In this document: one piece after another, positions 1-10,324 of the stretch
How positions within the stretch are numbered: the stretch's first letter is position 1
How the letters are laid out: every line of letters begins with the position of its first letter
DNA from: Echinostoma caproni
Taxonomy: Eukaryota > Platyhelminthes > Trematoda > Plagiorchiida > Echinostomatidae
Direction: 5' to 3'
Assembly: GCA_900618425.1 (NCBI GenBank)
Contig: UZAN01039678.1
Location: 65,345-113,053 of the forward strand
DNA: 47,709 nucleotides
Notes under the pieces: generated by a model
What the model saw: only the letters and a program-made list of their open reading frames with translations
The model's database searches: none
Told to the model about the DNA's origin: nothing
Position numbers and translations under genes: made by a program

Positions 1-576
1 GCACACATCGACCCAGTCACATTGAGTTTACCTCACTCGAACGTAGTTAAATCTTTAATATCGTTGCTCAGTGCGGCAATATGGGTCGCCGATTAATGGC
101 AAAAAGTGAACCCTCTTTGGCTATACAAGTTTTGGATGTATGTGGTTCGACGGGGTGTGGAAAAGATGTCAAAACAGGAATGACATGCACCTGTTGCCAG
201 AAGTACCCCCAGTTTGCAATGATTGCTTGGAGATTCCATCGAATGCATAACAGGCATTATAACCAGGTTTGACTCAGACGCGGGGCCTTTGAATTTGGCC
301 GTTCCTTGTTACCGTCGGATATAATTTTGTAAAGTTGCAGTGAGGGAACGCGTGGTCATCACCCTCCAATCAACTCGTAAATTCTCAAGGTCAAATGTTC
401 TCCTACACCGCCACATTTTTGAAATTCTTGCAGTTCATCACGCAGAAACTTCAGTTTCTGGTTTTTTCCCATTCTGTGAGAAAGTGCTTCAAAGGACTGC
501 AAAAGTCGGTTCAAGGATACCATAAAAACACCGTACCGGCTGGCATCTGGCGTTTAGGCGGCGTTCTGTTAATAAT
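1..576. other. No supported gene
   Basis: Short frames only. It may hold the degraded 5' part of the element that is recognisable from 577. Confidence 0.4.
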
Positions 577-3272
577 TTGACCATTTCTTCTATTATCTTT
601 TGCAAAATTCGTTCGCTCATGGGGAAGCTCGATGGTGACAATAGCATGATACATCAAAAGGAACACAAGAATTTACAGGCAATTCTACTTCAGGAAAGCT
701 GGCTACATCCTAACATTGAAAGCAACTTCGTGCATCTTGATGGATTTGACATATTCCGAGGCGATCGTAATGCGAACATCCTTCACAGAGGTGATGGAGT
801 GGTCACTTTCGTTAACAGAAAATGGTGCAAAAACGCTCATCAAAGTTTTCAATTTAGTTCTCCTAAGATCAATTGTATTTTTATTTATTGTAAGCCCTGA
901 TTGCTGTCACTTTCGTCACATTACATTAGCGAATATTTATATCTCCCTCGTTACGCCTGCCTCGGATATTCGTGTTTGTCGACTCTTTCTCCTCACAACT
1001 TGTAACAGGTTTATACCAGTATTTAAGCATTGCTGCTGGTGAGTTTAATCGGTTTATTACCTTTTTCCTTACAACTTCAGGCCCGAAAAATCTTATAAAT
1101 TTTCCCACCTCGTTTGGTGTCCAACTTGACGGGATTATTGTAAATCGCCCTGAAAGATTTTGCATTGAGAAGCGGGGTCTCACAGGTAACTCCTACCATT
1201 GCTTTATTTTTGCATCCCAATATTGAAGGTAAATATTGTCATCGCCAAATGAACCATTCTACATCTAGACTCATCAGAAGGAGAATTCGCATTCCTGACA
1301 ACGTATCCATACTTAGAGATATGGTTTCTTTTACCGATTGCACTGCCTTTTCCAATGGTGATAACTCTTCCAGTTGTGAGCATCTGACATGTTATCTTAA
1401 TTTTTGGTATGATCTGTGTTACCCAGTTAAGACTTTATATATCCGAACTGACAGATTATCTTCGCCTCTTCCAAAACGTCTTCATCGTGATAAAGAAAAG
1501 ACTTACAGGATTGGAAGGCGCCATGCTGTCTTACATATATCATTATTATTCAAAATGGAAATACAGCACCCAAATCGGATATGTATGGAAACTCTTAAGC
1601 AAAACTAAAACTGCCGTATCATGTGATCTGCTTTCAAGCAGCTCTGTGAATCACACGATAGCTCTTTTCCGGATGAAGAATTGAATTGTCATATCGTAAA
1701 TGCTCCTGTACGAAACCCAACACTACCTTTACTTAAATCTACTGGAGAGAACCAATCAGTCACCCGTATGGAAGTCCTAAATGTACTGAAGTTCCTTAAA
1801 TCTAGCAAGGCACATGGCCTTGATTCATTGTCCCCTTTCTGCTGAAAGAGTGTGCTGAACAACTTGCTTCACCTATTTCCGAGTTGTTCAATTTGTGTAT
1901 GCCATCTGGAAGCATCCTTGAATGTTAAGGAGCTGCTCGGATAACACCGATCCCCAAAGAAGGATCTTCCAAATATCGATAGATTGCTAGCACATCAGCA
2001 CTATTGAAGGTTTTAGAAAGAGCTCTTTTTGACCGGCTGACCTTTTTATCTGTTACCCATGACCCTACTCAGTTAGCTTACAAACATTCGCTTTCCACTC
2101 TTGATGTTGTTGCTCACTTTGTTCACTCCGATTCATCCTTATTGGATAAAGGGGCTGGCATCGTCCGTTTAACTTTTCTTGATTATGATAATGCTTTCGG
2201 ATCACTTGACCGCGGCATTCCCATTCAATGTCTTTCGGACTGTGGTCTGGCACCTAATTTGGTAAATGTACTAATTAATTAAGACTCAATACACTTTTTG
2301 TTACGGTAAATCTTCCTCCCTGCTAGAAGTTAACTCCGGAGTTTTTCGGGGTGCTATTTTGTCTCCATTTATTTTTTCACTTTATATTAAGGACCTTCGC
2401 GTGGAAGTATACTGATGACGTAGTGATCGGTTGTCTCTCGGCTGATCCTGATTGTTTCTGTCAACTTCAAATTTGTCTAAATAAAATCTTTAGTTGGTCG
2501 ACTCTCCGATCTTTATTGATTAATGTAGATCACTGTCTTGATGTTTATTTTAGCCCTAAAACGGGCATGCATTACCAAACGCTTTTAAGTAATCAGTCTG
2601 AACTTTCTGGTACTGGTACTACCTTCCCAAAAGCTAACTCTGAAATATTGTGAAGTTACTTTGTCCCATAATCCTTCTTGGTCCAGACATGTTGAAAACA
2701 TTTATATTAGAGTTCGTGGGCTATCGTTCCACGCTTTTAGGCTTAAAATCTCGGTGTTACCCAAAATGTAGTTCCTACATTTGTGACCTCATGCGTTCTT
2801 CTACATTGGTTGTACTGTTCTCTCGTATATTTTCCTGGTCTAAAGGAGAAAGACTTTATTCTTTTTTCCAGATCTCTTGAAGTTCGTTCCCGTTGCAGTG
2901 ACATTTCAAAGACCGTTTTGTTTTACTTTATTGTGAGCGATAGAACACTGCCTAAATGCGCGTCTCAATAAAGCGGTGTCTCATCCGAGTACGCGTTTCA
3001 AATTTAAGATTCTTTGTGCATGCACCACCACACATAAAAACAGCATAATCCCTTATTTTGTTCGTATCTTGGTCAGCCGAGGAAGTATTATTACTGACTT
3101 CAATAATCATCTGTCACATTAGGATTTTATCACATCCGTTTCTTTTTCATTTAGTCAATGTATATTTGTTCTGTTTTCAATGTTTAACGTTTGCCTCACT
3201 GTAACTTGTCAAAAGCGTTGAAAATGCATCCTATTGGGTACATAAAGCTTTTATTGACTTGACTTGACTTGA
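577..3272 (+). mobile_element. Decayed EN-RT non-LTR retrotransposon, family A
   Basis: Translated fragments in shifting frames follow the order of a LINE polyprotein. An endonuclease part comes first (ILLQESWL near 670-705; an AAGEFN resembling the GDFN motif near 1035). A linker follows (LCYPVKT near 1415). Reverse transcriptase pieces are PIPKEG, QLAYKHS, LTFLDYDNAF, a GVFRGAILSP at about 2340-2370 corresponding to the GxPQGxxLSP motif, and an intact YTDD active site at 2408-2419. The C-terminal segment has FPGLKEKDF and then NSIIPYFVRILV near 3045. The 3' region ends in a TTGAC/TTGACT tail (about 3255-3272). Many stops and frameshifts make it inactive. The clade (CR1, RTE or jockey-like) cannot be fixed by eye. 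Confidence 0.75.
2004..2282 (+). pseudogene. Reverse transcriptase fragment of family A element
   Basis: An open fragment of 92 codons contains the fingers/palm segment: KVLERALFDRL, then QLAYKHSLSTLD, then LTFLDYDNAFGSLD, matching reverse transcriptase motifs 3 to A. The first catalytic Asp lies in LDYDNAF. The frame breaks before the GxPQG-like and YTDD motifs, which continue in other frames at 2340-2420. It is a relic of the element at 577-3272. Confidence 0.7.
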
Positions 3273-5410
3273 AAAATTACTTTTGACTGCTCAAGAAGGG
3301 GCAAATACGAAAATTATCATTCTGGAAGAAAAGATGGCAGTTTTGAGTGCCCCGGTTACCCCCAACGGGCCTAGATAGTACCAATCAAACACGAACCACA
3401 CCCTCAGATGATATGAGAAATACCGTGGCCAAAACAAAGAGGAGCGCAAGCACTTTTCAAAAGGCCGACCGCGGCCAGGCTAAGAAATCGCTAGTAATAG
3501 AGAATAAGATGCACGAATCAGTCTTCTTTCCAGGGCTGCTCCGAACAGTGTGAAGGAGGCTGAGAATAAGAAAGTCTTCCTCATCCATGCAGTCCCACAG
3601 CTAAACGCTGCAACTGAATCCAGCAGTTACTAGAACGATTGCAAAGAGGGAAAATTCAAGCAGTGTTTACTAGAATGTCACAATGCAATTATCACGTCAA
3701 TCAGAGGGCTTTCGGGTTCGCCAAATTACCATGGCAGTAGTCGAAGGGTATTGGAAGTTACTCTTGGTACTCCGGAAATGACTACCATCGTTTTGCTGTT
3801 ATAGCTGGAACGAAAGAAATGGGGTCCACCAGAACTGCACCTGAGAGCACTACGAGATTCTATATCGTCAAACAGCCCACAGTTGGAAGGTACGGTCAAT
3901 ACACTCCCCATAGAAACACCGAAATACCAGAGCGTCCCCCCCCAAAGAAACTATTGTTAGCCGACCACAATGTAGTCGGTCAAGGCACCATTTCTTAACA
4001 AAATCGGTTTCTAAATCTACGACGGTACCTGAACTGTTGCTGCACCAATACACAAGGATTTCCATTAAATCTCCCGAACTCAAGGTATCTTTTCAATATA
4101 ACCAATGGGATATCATTACTGTTACCGAAACGAAACTGTCAATTGCAATTATTGATTCTGAACTCTACCAAATATGTCTTTACTAAGAATGCGACCGTCC
4201 CACACATTGCAGAGGGTGTTTTATTTTATGTTTACGACGATCTTCAGTGCTAGGTAATCAATCCTGCGGTTTCGGCTCCTGATACACTGGTGTTATCACT
4301 GTCCGTATACGATGAATGCCTGATTGGCGCGTTATGTCGTCCCCCATCATTTCGGTAGATGTCTAACGAAACTCTTTTGCAAATTATATCACAATGTTAC
4401 ACGAATATTCACCCATTCTCTCATATTCCAATTGGCCCAATCTCAAAAAAACACCTAGCACCGTCTATTATTCTAACCTCAGTTAAACGGCTAGTTGATT
4501 CGCATCCACTCTACAACCATGCGAAAGAGACCACCAGATTTGGAAACCTGCGGTCACCATCAATACTGGATTCAATGTTGACAAACAAAGAGCTATCACT
4601 TGAATAAACACTTCGCGCAGCTTATCAATGGTCTACGAAGAAATACATTTGATTAAATGTTTCTAAATGTACAGTCCTATCCCAAACCCCCAGGAGTACA
4701 TTCTCTTATTCTCTTGGAAATCACCAAGTGATTAGGGCTTAAGTGCAATTTTTCAAGAGGACTGAAGCTGCTCGGTCAATCGATTCAAGGCTTCTTTCGA
4801 TGCTTTGAAAAATGTCAATTTACTTAGGCGACTGATTGGTCAAATGGAATCACAGTTGTCCCATGTTTGCTATCACTGCACATTACAACGTACGCAGAGT
4901 ACGCCATTCGATCATGGAGTTAATGGTTGTAACGTGATCGTAAGATGCTGGAGCGTCCACAAAGGGTTGCTATCAGAATGATTAAGGGACTAAACCGCCT
5001 CAACTATGACCATAGATTACGATCATTGGGATTATTTTCTTTTCATTATCACCGAATTCATGGAGACTTGATTGGATGCCATAAATACTGCAGAACCCAT
5101 CCCATTCATGTCGGCCACTGCTTCCGTTTTCGCCCAACGTACACCGCTTCAAGTTACTGATCCAAAAGTGTCGACTGTAATGCCGATATCAATCTTTTGC
5201 AGTCAGGGACTTGGAACACCCTTTCGTCTCACGCCGTTTGTGCACCGACTATTAAATTTTTCAAGTGGAGACTTGATGAATCCCTGTCTAATCTCTCATT
5301 CCTATACAACGAAAACGCAAACTAGTTGTGGACGACATTATTTGTTGTCTCTTACCCGGAAGAATGACATTTTATCCTTTTTGCCGAGAAACGATTCAAT
5401 TGTGTAAATA
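3273..5410 (+). mobile_element. Internally deleted non-LTR retrotransposon, family B
   Basis: It starts directly after the tail of the preceding element. An ORF1-like coiled-coil piece lies at about 3290-3600 (LEEKMAVLSAPV). Endonuclease pieces follow (IITVTETKLS near 4105; SNETLLQIIS at 4359; LVDSHPLYNHAK then SILDSMLTNKELSLE near 4490-4604). Then come the C-terminal segments, LERPQRVAIRMIKGL at 4945 and GTWNTLSSHAVCAPTIK near 5210-5255. Only about 340 bases separate the endonuclease end from the C-terminus, so the reverse transcriptase core is missing. The endonuclease and C-terminal pieces match those of the minus-strand element at 11940-14440, so they are one family. Confidence 0.7.
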
Positions 5411-8400
5411 TCCTATACTATGGAATTAAGAGAAGCATGAGCTTGTAACTCCCATAACAAAATTTTGACTTTGACCTCGACTTCGTTCTGAATTCAATTG
5501 ATTGACTAAATGAATTTGGCATTGTCGACGGTTGCTCAAAACGTGGTTCCCAAAACTTACGGACTATCTGTTTGATTGATCTTCTTTCCGACCATTTAAA
5601 GTCAATTAGCAATCCTGACACATTTTGTAAACTTTTCTCCAGCCCAAATGGAGGTTCTTCCTCATGAGGAGCTCATCATTGACTATGTTTTTCACAGGAA
5701 ATTAGAAAAAATATTAATAAGGTCCAGGTGTTCGTTTAACATGAAATCAACCGATTGCTTGTGGTTTTTCGCGGAAATAAGAATAAACAGCCAGAAGAAA
5801 GCACCCAAGGATTTGTGTTCCAATTTAAATTCACAGGTTACATCGACGAAAACATTTGTCTACCCATAATCTGCTTTCTGTTATTAAAATAGGCGTTTGT
5901 CTTGTTTATTTGCGTCTAATTTGGTCTCGATCGCGTCAAAATAGTTCACTGGATTTTTAAAAGGTGGGAAAGAATTCCGTTTCTGTTTGTGTTATACTGC
6001 TATTTGAAAACAAGTGCACAGTTACATGTTTGCGGGAGTTAGGATTTATCCAAGTGGATGAATTCTATCGCATCACCCAACCTGAAATGATGGAATTCAC
6101 TCAAGATTCCCTTATTTGCCTTGATAAAAATTGCACCAGATTGTTGTCGACAATTTTTTTCCATTACAAGATTCACCCATCAAATGTCTTCTGCTGCAGC
6201 TTAAGGCTATATTGTAATACGCTCATCCTATATACCCCCAAGCATTTAATGTGAAATGAAATCAGTGGTACAATTAAAATCAGTTACATGCCCGGTTTTA
6301 GACAGGTAAAGATTGGGTGGACAGTTACTGCTGCGACTGCTACTTAGAGTACTACAATACTACTGTACTACAACTATCACTTCTATTACTAGCAGTAGTC
6401 GTAGTACTTGTAATAATAATCAACAAAATTGTAGATCAGTGGCAAGGTAAATTACTGGTACAAATTGTTCCATACTTTCTCTGATTATATGCATTAGACT
6501 TTGCTCATAACGGATACAAATTCCATGCAAATTATCTCTCATGATGACAGCACTGGCGAAGTGGTTACACAAACCGCCTTCATAATCCATAATTAACTCA
6601 GTCAAGTGATCCATTTGTTAATTTGGGTTGAGATACGCGTTCTTTGTCACTGCGATAAACAACCAGATTCGGAGCTTTTGCTATGGGTAGCCGAGTATTA
6701 TTTCAATAAATTTGGAGTTTTCACTGATACTTGTTTGTCGTTCATTTGCATTCTTCTTCCACTGCTTCCAGTCGAAAATGAAAACCAACACTACTCGTCC
6801 TCGGCCGAAAAATTCGGTTGAATTCACTCCCTATCCTAACCAAAATCGAGCTCTCGGCAAAACACAAAGCGTATTGATTGCATAGTTTACTGTGCTCAGA
6901 TGGATTACTGATTCCAACGTTTGGAACTGCAGCTGATTAGAGCTAGAAACGAGCTGGTCAGTCGCCAGCTGCCCACGTGCAGAATAAACGGAGCTGTTCA
7001 CCGTAAAGATACGAAGTCACTCGGTTGACGGATAGTAAATTTGTCACGCTGTAATCCAGATCAACTATAATTAGGGAATCGGGATTTCATGTTTTCACCA
7101 TAAAACGTGTTTTGCAAAAGAATATACATCATCACAGAAATAAAACCCATATTTGCGGTTAAAACGTAGCGCAATTCAGAACGTCCCAGATTATTGTAAC
7201 ATTGTCGTGGATTTCTCAAGTCCTTTTCGATGGGAGATAGTGGCGCGATGATCATTACAAGTTACGGTAATTCGCTGGTTATTTACGGTAAACAGCAAAC
7301 TGAACAATTTGGATGTGGGTCAGCCAACTATTTGAGCCCTCACCATGAAAATGAATGGTTAGTTAAATATTCGAATGATTCCAAATCTCTAAGTAAAAAA
7401 GACCTCCTGTTCAAATATTTCGCTCCAAAAGAACAATAAAATTAACGGAGCATTGTAGCACAGTTGGCTGATGAAAATTCATAAAATATAGTTTTCATCA
7501 TTCAAATCAAAAATTTAAATTTAAACGAAAATAAAGCTACAAAGGATAGCGGTGGAGGTGGCTGTGATGTCGGCATACTTTTCTTGTGGAATAACCATTA
7601 AGTTACAGGCAATTCTGCGTGTACTCACGCCTGATCAAGAAAGGTCAGTCGTCTGCCTAATCTTCCGTGGAAATGGGCAAACAATTTGCAGTGTCCGACC
7701 CAGACTCATCTTATATCTCAATTCCTCAAGATAAAATCATGAGTCAAATCAGCAGCACATCCGTATTGCCGATACTAAGAAATACTGTACACAAACCGTT
7801 TGAACGTTGAGCAACTACTACTAACCTGCTTCCCCCGACATTCCGTATATTACTGTTATCCACCCCGTTTCTCAAAACTGGTTGTGTAAGAACATCAAAT
7901 AGCAGGTACTACACCGGCGATGACGCGACACGACCCAACTGTTGACGATGAGGACACCTGTCCAAATCAGGAATCGTCGACCGAGAAACAGGAAGTGAAC
8001 GGATGGATCTACCAGGGACAGCAAAGGAAGAGTGACATTCAACATGTATGTCAATTGGTGGTACATTTGCGTATGTCAAGTGGACCATTTTTGGTTCCGA
8101 AACTCAACCGGAGATTGCGCAGGCTCTCTGCGTTATCTGATCGTCTTGCATGTAAACGTGGAACCGAAAACAGGAAACGGTGTTCGTATCAAAACTCATC
8201 CTAGCGCGTAGTCTCCTCTCTATGGAGCTGTGTCAATTAAACGCCGTACAAGAGATGTGGAAAATTCTACCAGCGCGATGAGGCTGGAGAGGGCACACAA
8301 GGGTTAGTCCATAAGATAAATTGTGGTATCACGTGTTTTAGAGGTGAAAATGATCACCTCCTATTGGCTACCCACAACCCTCACTGGGACTGTCTACGTG

Positions 8401-9559
8401 CATTAACTTTCGAAATACTTGCTTCTTTTAACGTGCTACAGGTGTTCCCCTTGTTCTACCGGTAAATGTTTTGCCTTTCAAACAAATCAGCAACTTGAAT
8501 AGATGTTTCATTTTTAGGTGAATTTAAAATTAACAATAATGTCACTTTTGTAAAAATATGTAATAAATGTGATTCCGTTTCACGAAGACAGTAATTCACA
8601 GTTGTTTGTCTTTAATGTTCATCCTCATGCCTCAAAATACAAAGGGGTTCTTTTTCGCTCATCGAAATTAAATATTACTATTTATACAAATAGAAGTTTC
8701 TGAAGTTCCATCAGTGCCATACCATGAAATGAACCCCTTTTGGTGAACTCAAAATGATCTGAGCCAATTGTAAATACATTCATAAAGACGAGCACGGCGT
8801 TTGTCGCTTTAGTTTTCTCTTGAATTGGTTACCTCATCTTTATTATCTGACTTACAACTTAGTAATAATTTTTTCTTTAGCAATGAAAAATCTTTTGACC
8901 CCTTCCCGAGTTATTTCAGTATTTCAATGATAAATACGCCGGTACAAATGGTGATGAAATTTCAGCCCCTTTGGTGACCAAACCAGTATTGAATATGCAT
9001 CGATTGACGTGACATCGGTCGCGCATTATTGCTTCCTGTATACCATATACCCAAACGCGAAGCTGATCGTAGGGAGATCATTAGGTTAAAATTTATCTAT
9101 TTATCTATTTGTTTAGAAGCTTTTTGCTGTATTTGAGCCCCTTTTGTTTAATTGATAAAGTTAAGAAGGATGTTTAGATAAGTGAATGAAATAAATAAAA
9201 AGATATGCAAATACAAACAAACAGTAAAGTCTATGTTAACTTCAATCGAAAGCTTATTAGGAAGTTCAGTCATTCATATGGTAACTTAGTTGGTGAGATG
9301 TAACTTACATTTAGTAAATCTTATTTTATCAGTAGAGATGTGAAGTAAGTGGAATTGACTAAATATTTTTTATTTCACAATCGCATGCATGAAACGTTGC
9401 TGATTCATCTACGCTCTCCAGAAGCACTAGATTTGAGTTTTGTACATTTTGAAGCTCATCAGTCTTGGATATTCAACCAACCTCTTCGATGTTTGAAATC
9501 CGGACCCTAGCTTAAATTGCAGTTGGCCAGAATTATCAGTTAGATTATGCTTCTATGTT
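5411..9559 (+). other. No supported gene
   Basis: Short frames without family resemblance. An imperfect inverted repeat lies at 6327-6410. A 69-codon frame at 7230-7439 is followed by an AATAAA, but its coding status is unproven. Confidence 0.5.
6327..6421 (+). repeat. ACT/AGT-rich imperfect inverted repeat
   Basis: The left arm at 6327-6343 (ACTGCTGCGACTGCTAC) pairs imperfectly with AGCAGTAGTCGTAGT at about 6391-6405. Between them are repeated ACTACT-type triplets, and an AAT run follows at the right end. It could fold as a hairpin, or is simply a decayed trinucleotide repeat. Confidence 0.5.
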
Positions 9560-9564
9560 TTGGT

Positions 9565-9660
9565 TTTAAGTGTTTGGTGTAGTGGTAACACATCTCGCAC
9601 TTGCGAGAGATCCCACACCGGACGGAACTATTACTTGTTCCAAAAAGGCTCATTTATCTC
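9565..9660 (+). repeat. tRNA-like repeat (possible SINE head)
   Basis: TGGTGTAGTGGTAACAC resembles an RNA polymerase III box A, and CTCGC...GCGAG forms an anticodon-arm-like hairpin after it. No good box B (GGTTCGA) follows, so this is either degenerate or a coincidence. It abuts further repeat-like sequence up to about 10080. Confidence 0.35.
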
Positions 9661-9719
9661 CCGTCAGTCACTCCCTATGTTGTGCGACGAAGAACGATAA
9701 ACGGTGCATAATAAATGTA

Positions 9720-10080
9720 CTAAACACATTTGGCCAGTTTCAGCAGATTGATGCAGACCAACCTCCATGGGATGTGATGTAACAGTATGAATGCTTTATT
9801 TTGAACTATTCGAAATTCACCGAAGTTACGAGCTCTCTTCCTAAGTTGTCTTACTAGTGTTTTGTCATCCAACACCAACCGGACTTTCTGGTTGGTGCAA
9901 GAACCGAAAGGTCGTTTGTCGGATGGCAGACCGCTCTCGCACACATTCCTCTTAAGAATATGACAGATGCCTCATTGGTTAGATTCAACATTTGCCCGCT
10001 GTTTAACAAATTGATTGATCTCACTGATCTACTAACGCAGCGCGTGCACACAAACAAGTGTAATACATGTATATAATCGT
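9720..10080 (-). repeat. Unassigned repeat-like coding debris
   Basis: Two overlapping minus-strand frames (9720-9944 and 9854-10057) look like a frameshifted continuous peptide (LVRQLRKRARNFGEF and neighbours). This resembles decayed transposon coding sequence, but I cannot name the family. Confidence 0.3.
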
Positions 10081-10093
10081 GTATGACCCAAAA

Positions 10094-10324
10094 CTAGAGG
10101 ATATGCTGGTCAACATACCTGGTTTCACAAGTTTTAGACAAAGCAGATAAAGAAGCAAAAAGGAGACTGGAGGCGGCGTAATAACCTACATTAACTGCAG
10201 TTGGTGCGGCAAGTCCGAAACGTTCTTTGCGTTCTCCAACAACGGCATTGACTTCCCCGCTGTTCCCTAGGTTTTCTGCTTTTCGGAGCACATTAATTAA
10301 CAATCTCCACATTAGCGCTTCATG
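10094..10324 (-). CDS. Possible GFR-like terminal exon with membrane segment
   Basis: A TTTGTGAG acceptor at 10325 gives a phase-0 entry that matches exon 9. The frame runs 76 codons to a stop at 10094 and contains an uncharged stretch of about 28 residues (about 935-962, through VGYYAASSLLFASL) followed by a short tail. This fits a single-pass membrane anchor better than a GPI signal, because hydrophilic residues follow the hydrophobic run. A good alternative donor, CCAG then GTATGT at 10118, would instead lead to a further exon that I did not find. No clear AATAAA follows the stop. Tentative. Confidence 0.4.
   Translation of the reverse strand, partial: HEALMWRLLINVLRKAENLGNSGEVNAVVGERKERFGLAAPTAVNVGYYAASSLLFASLSALSKTCETRYVDQHIL

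Noticed and set aside
7061..7255. Minus-strand frame with a hydrophobic segment as an alternative membrane exon of the receptor
   Set aside because: Its best acceptor is phase 0, while the donor at 10118 leaves phase 2, so it does not join.
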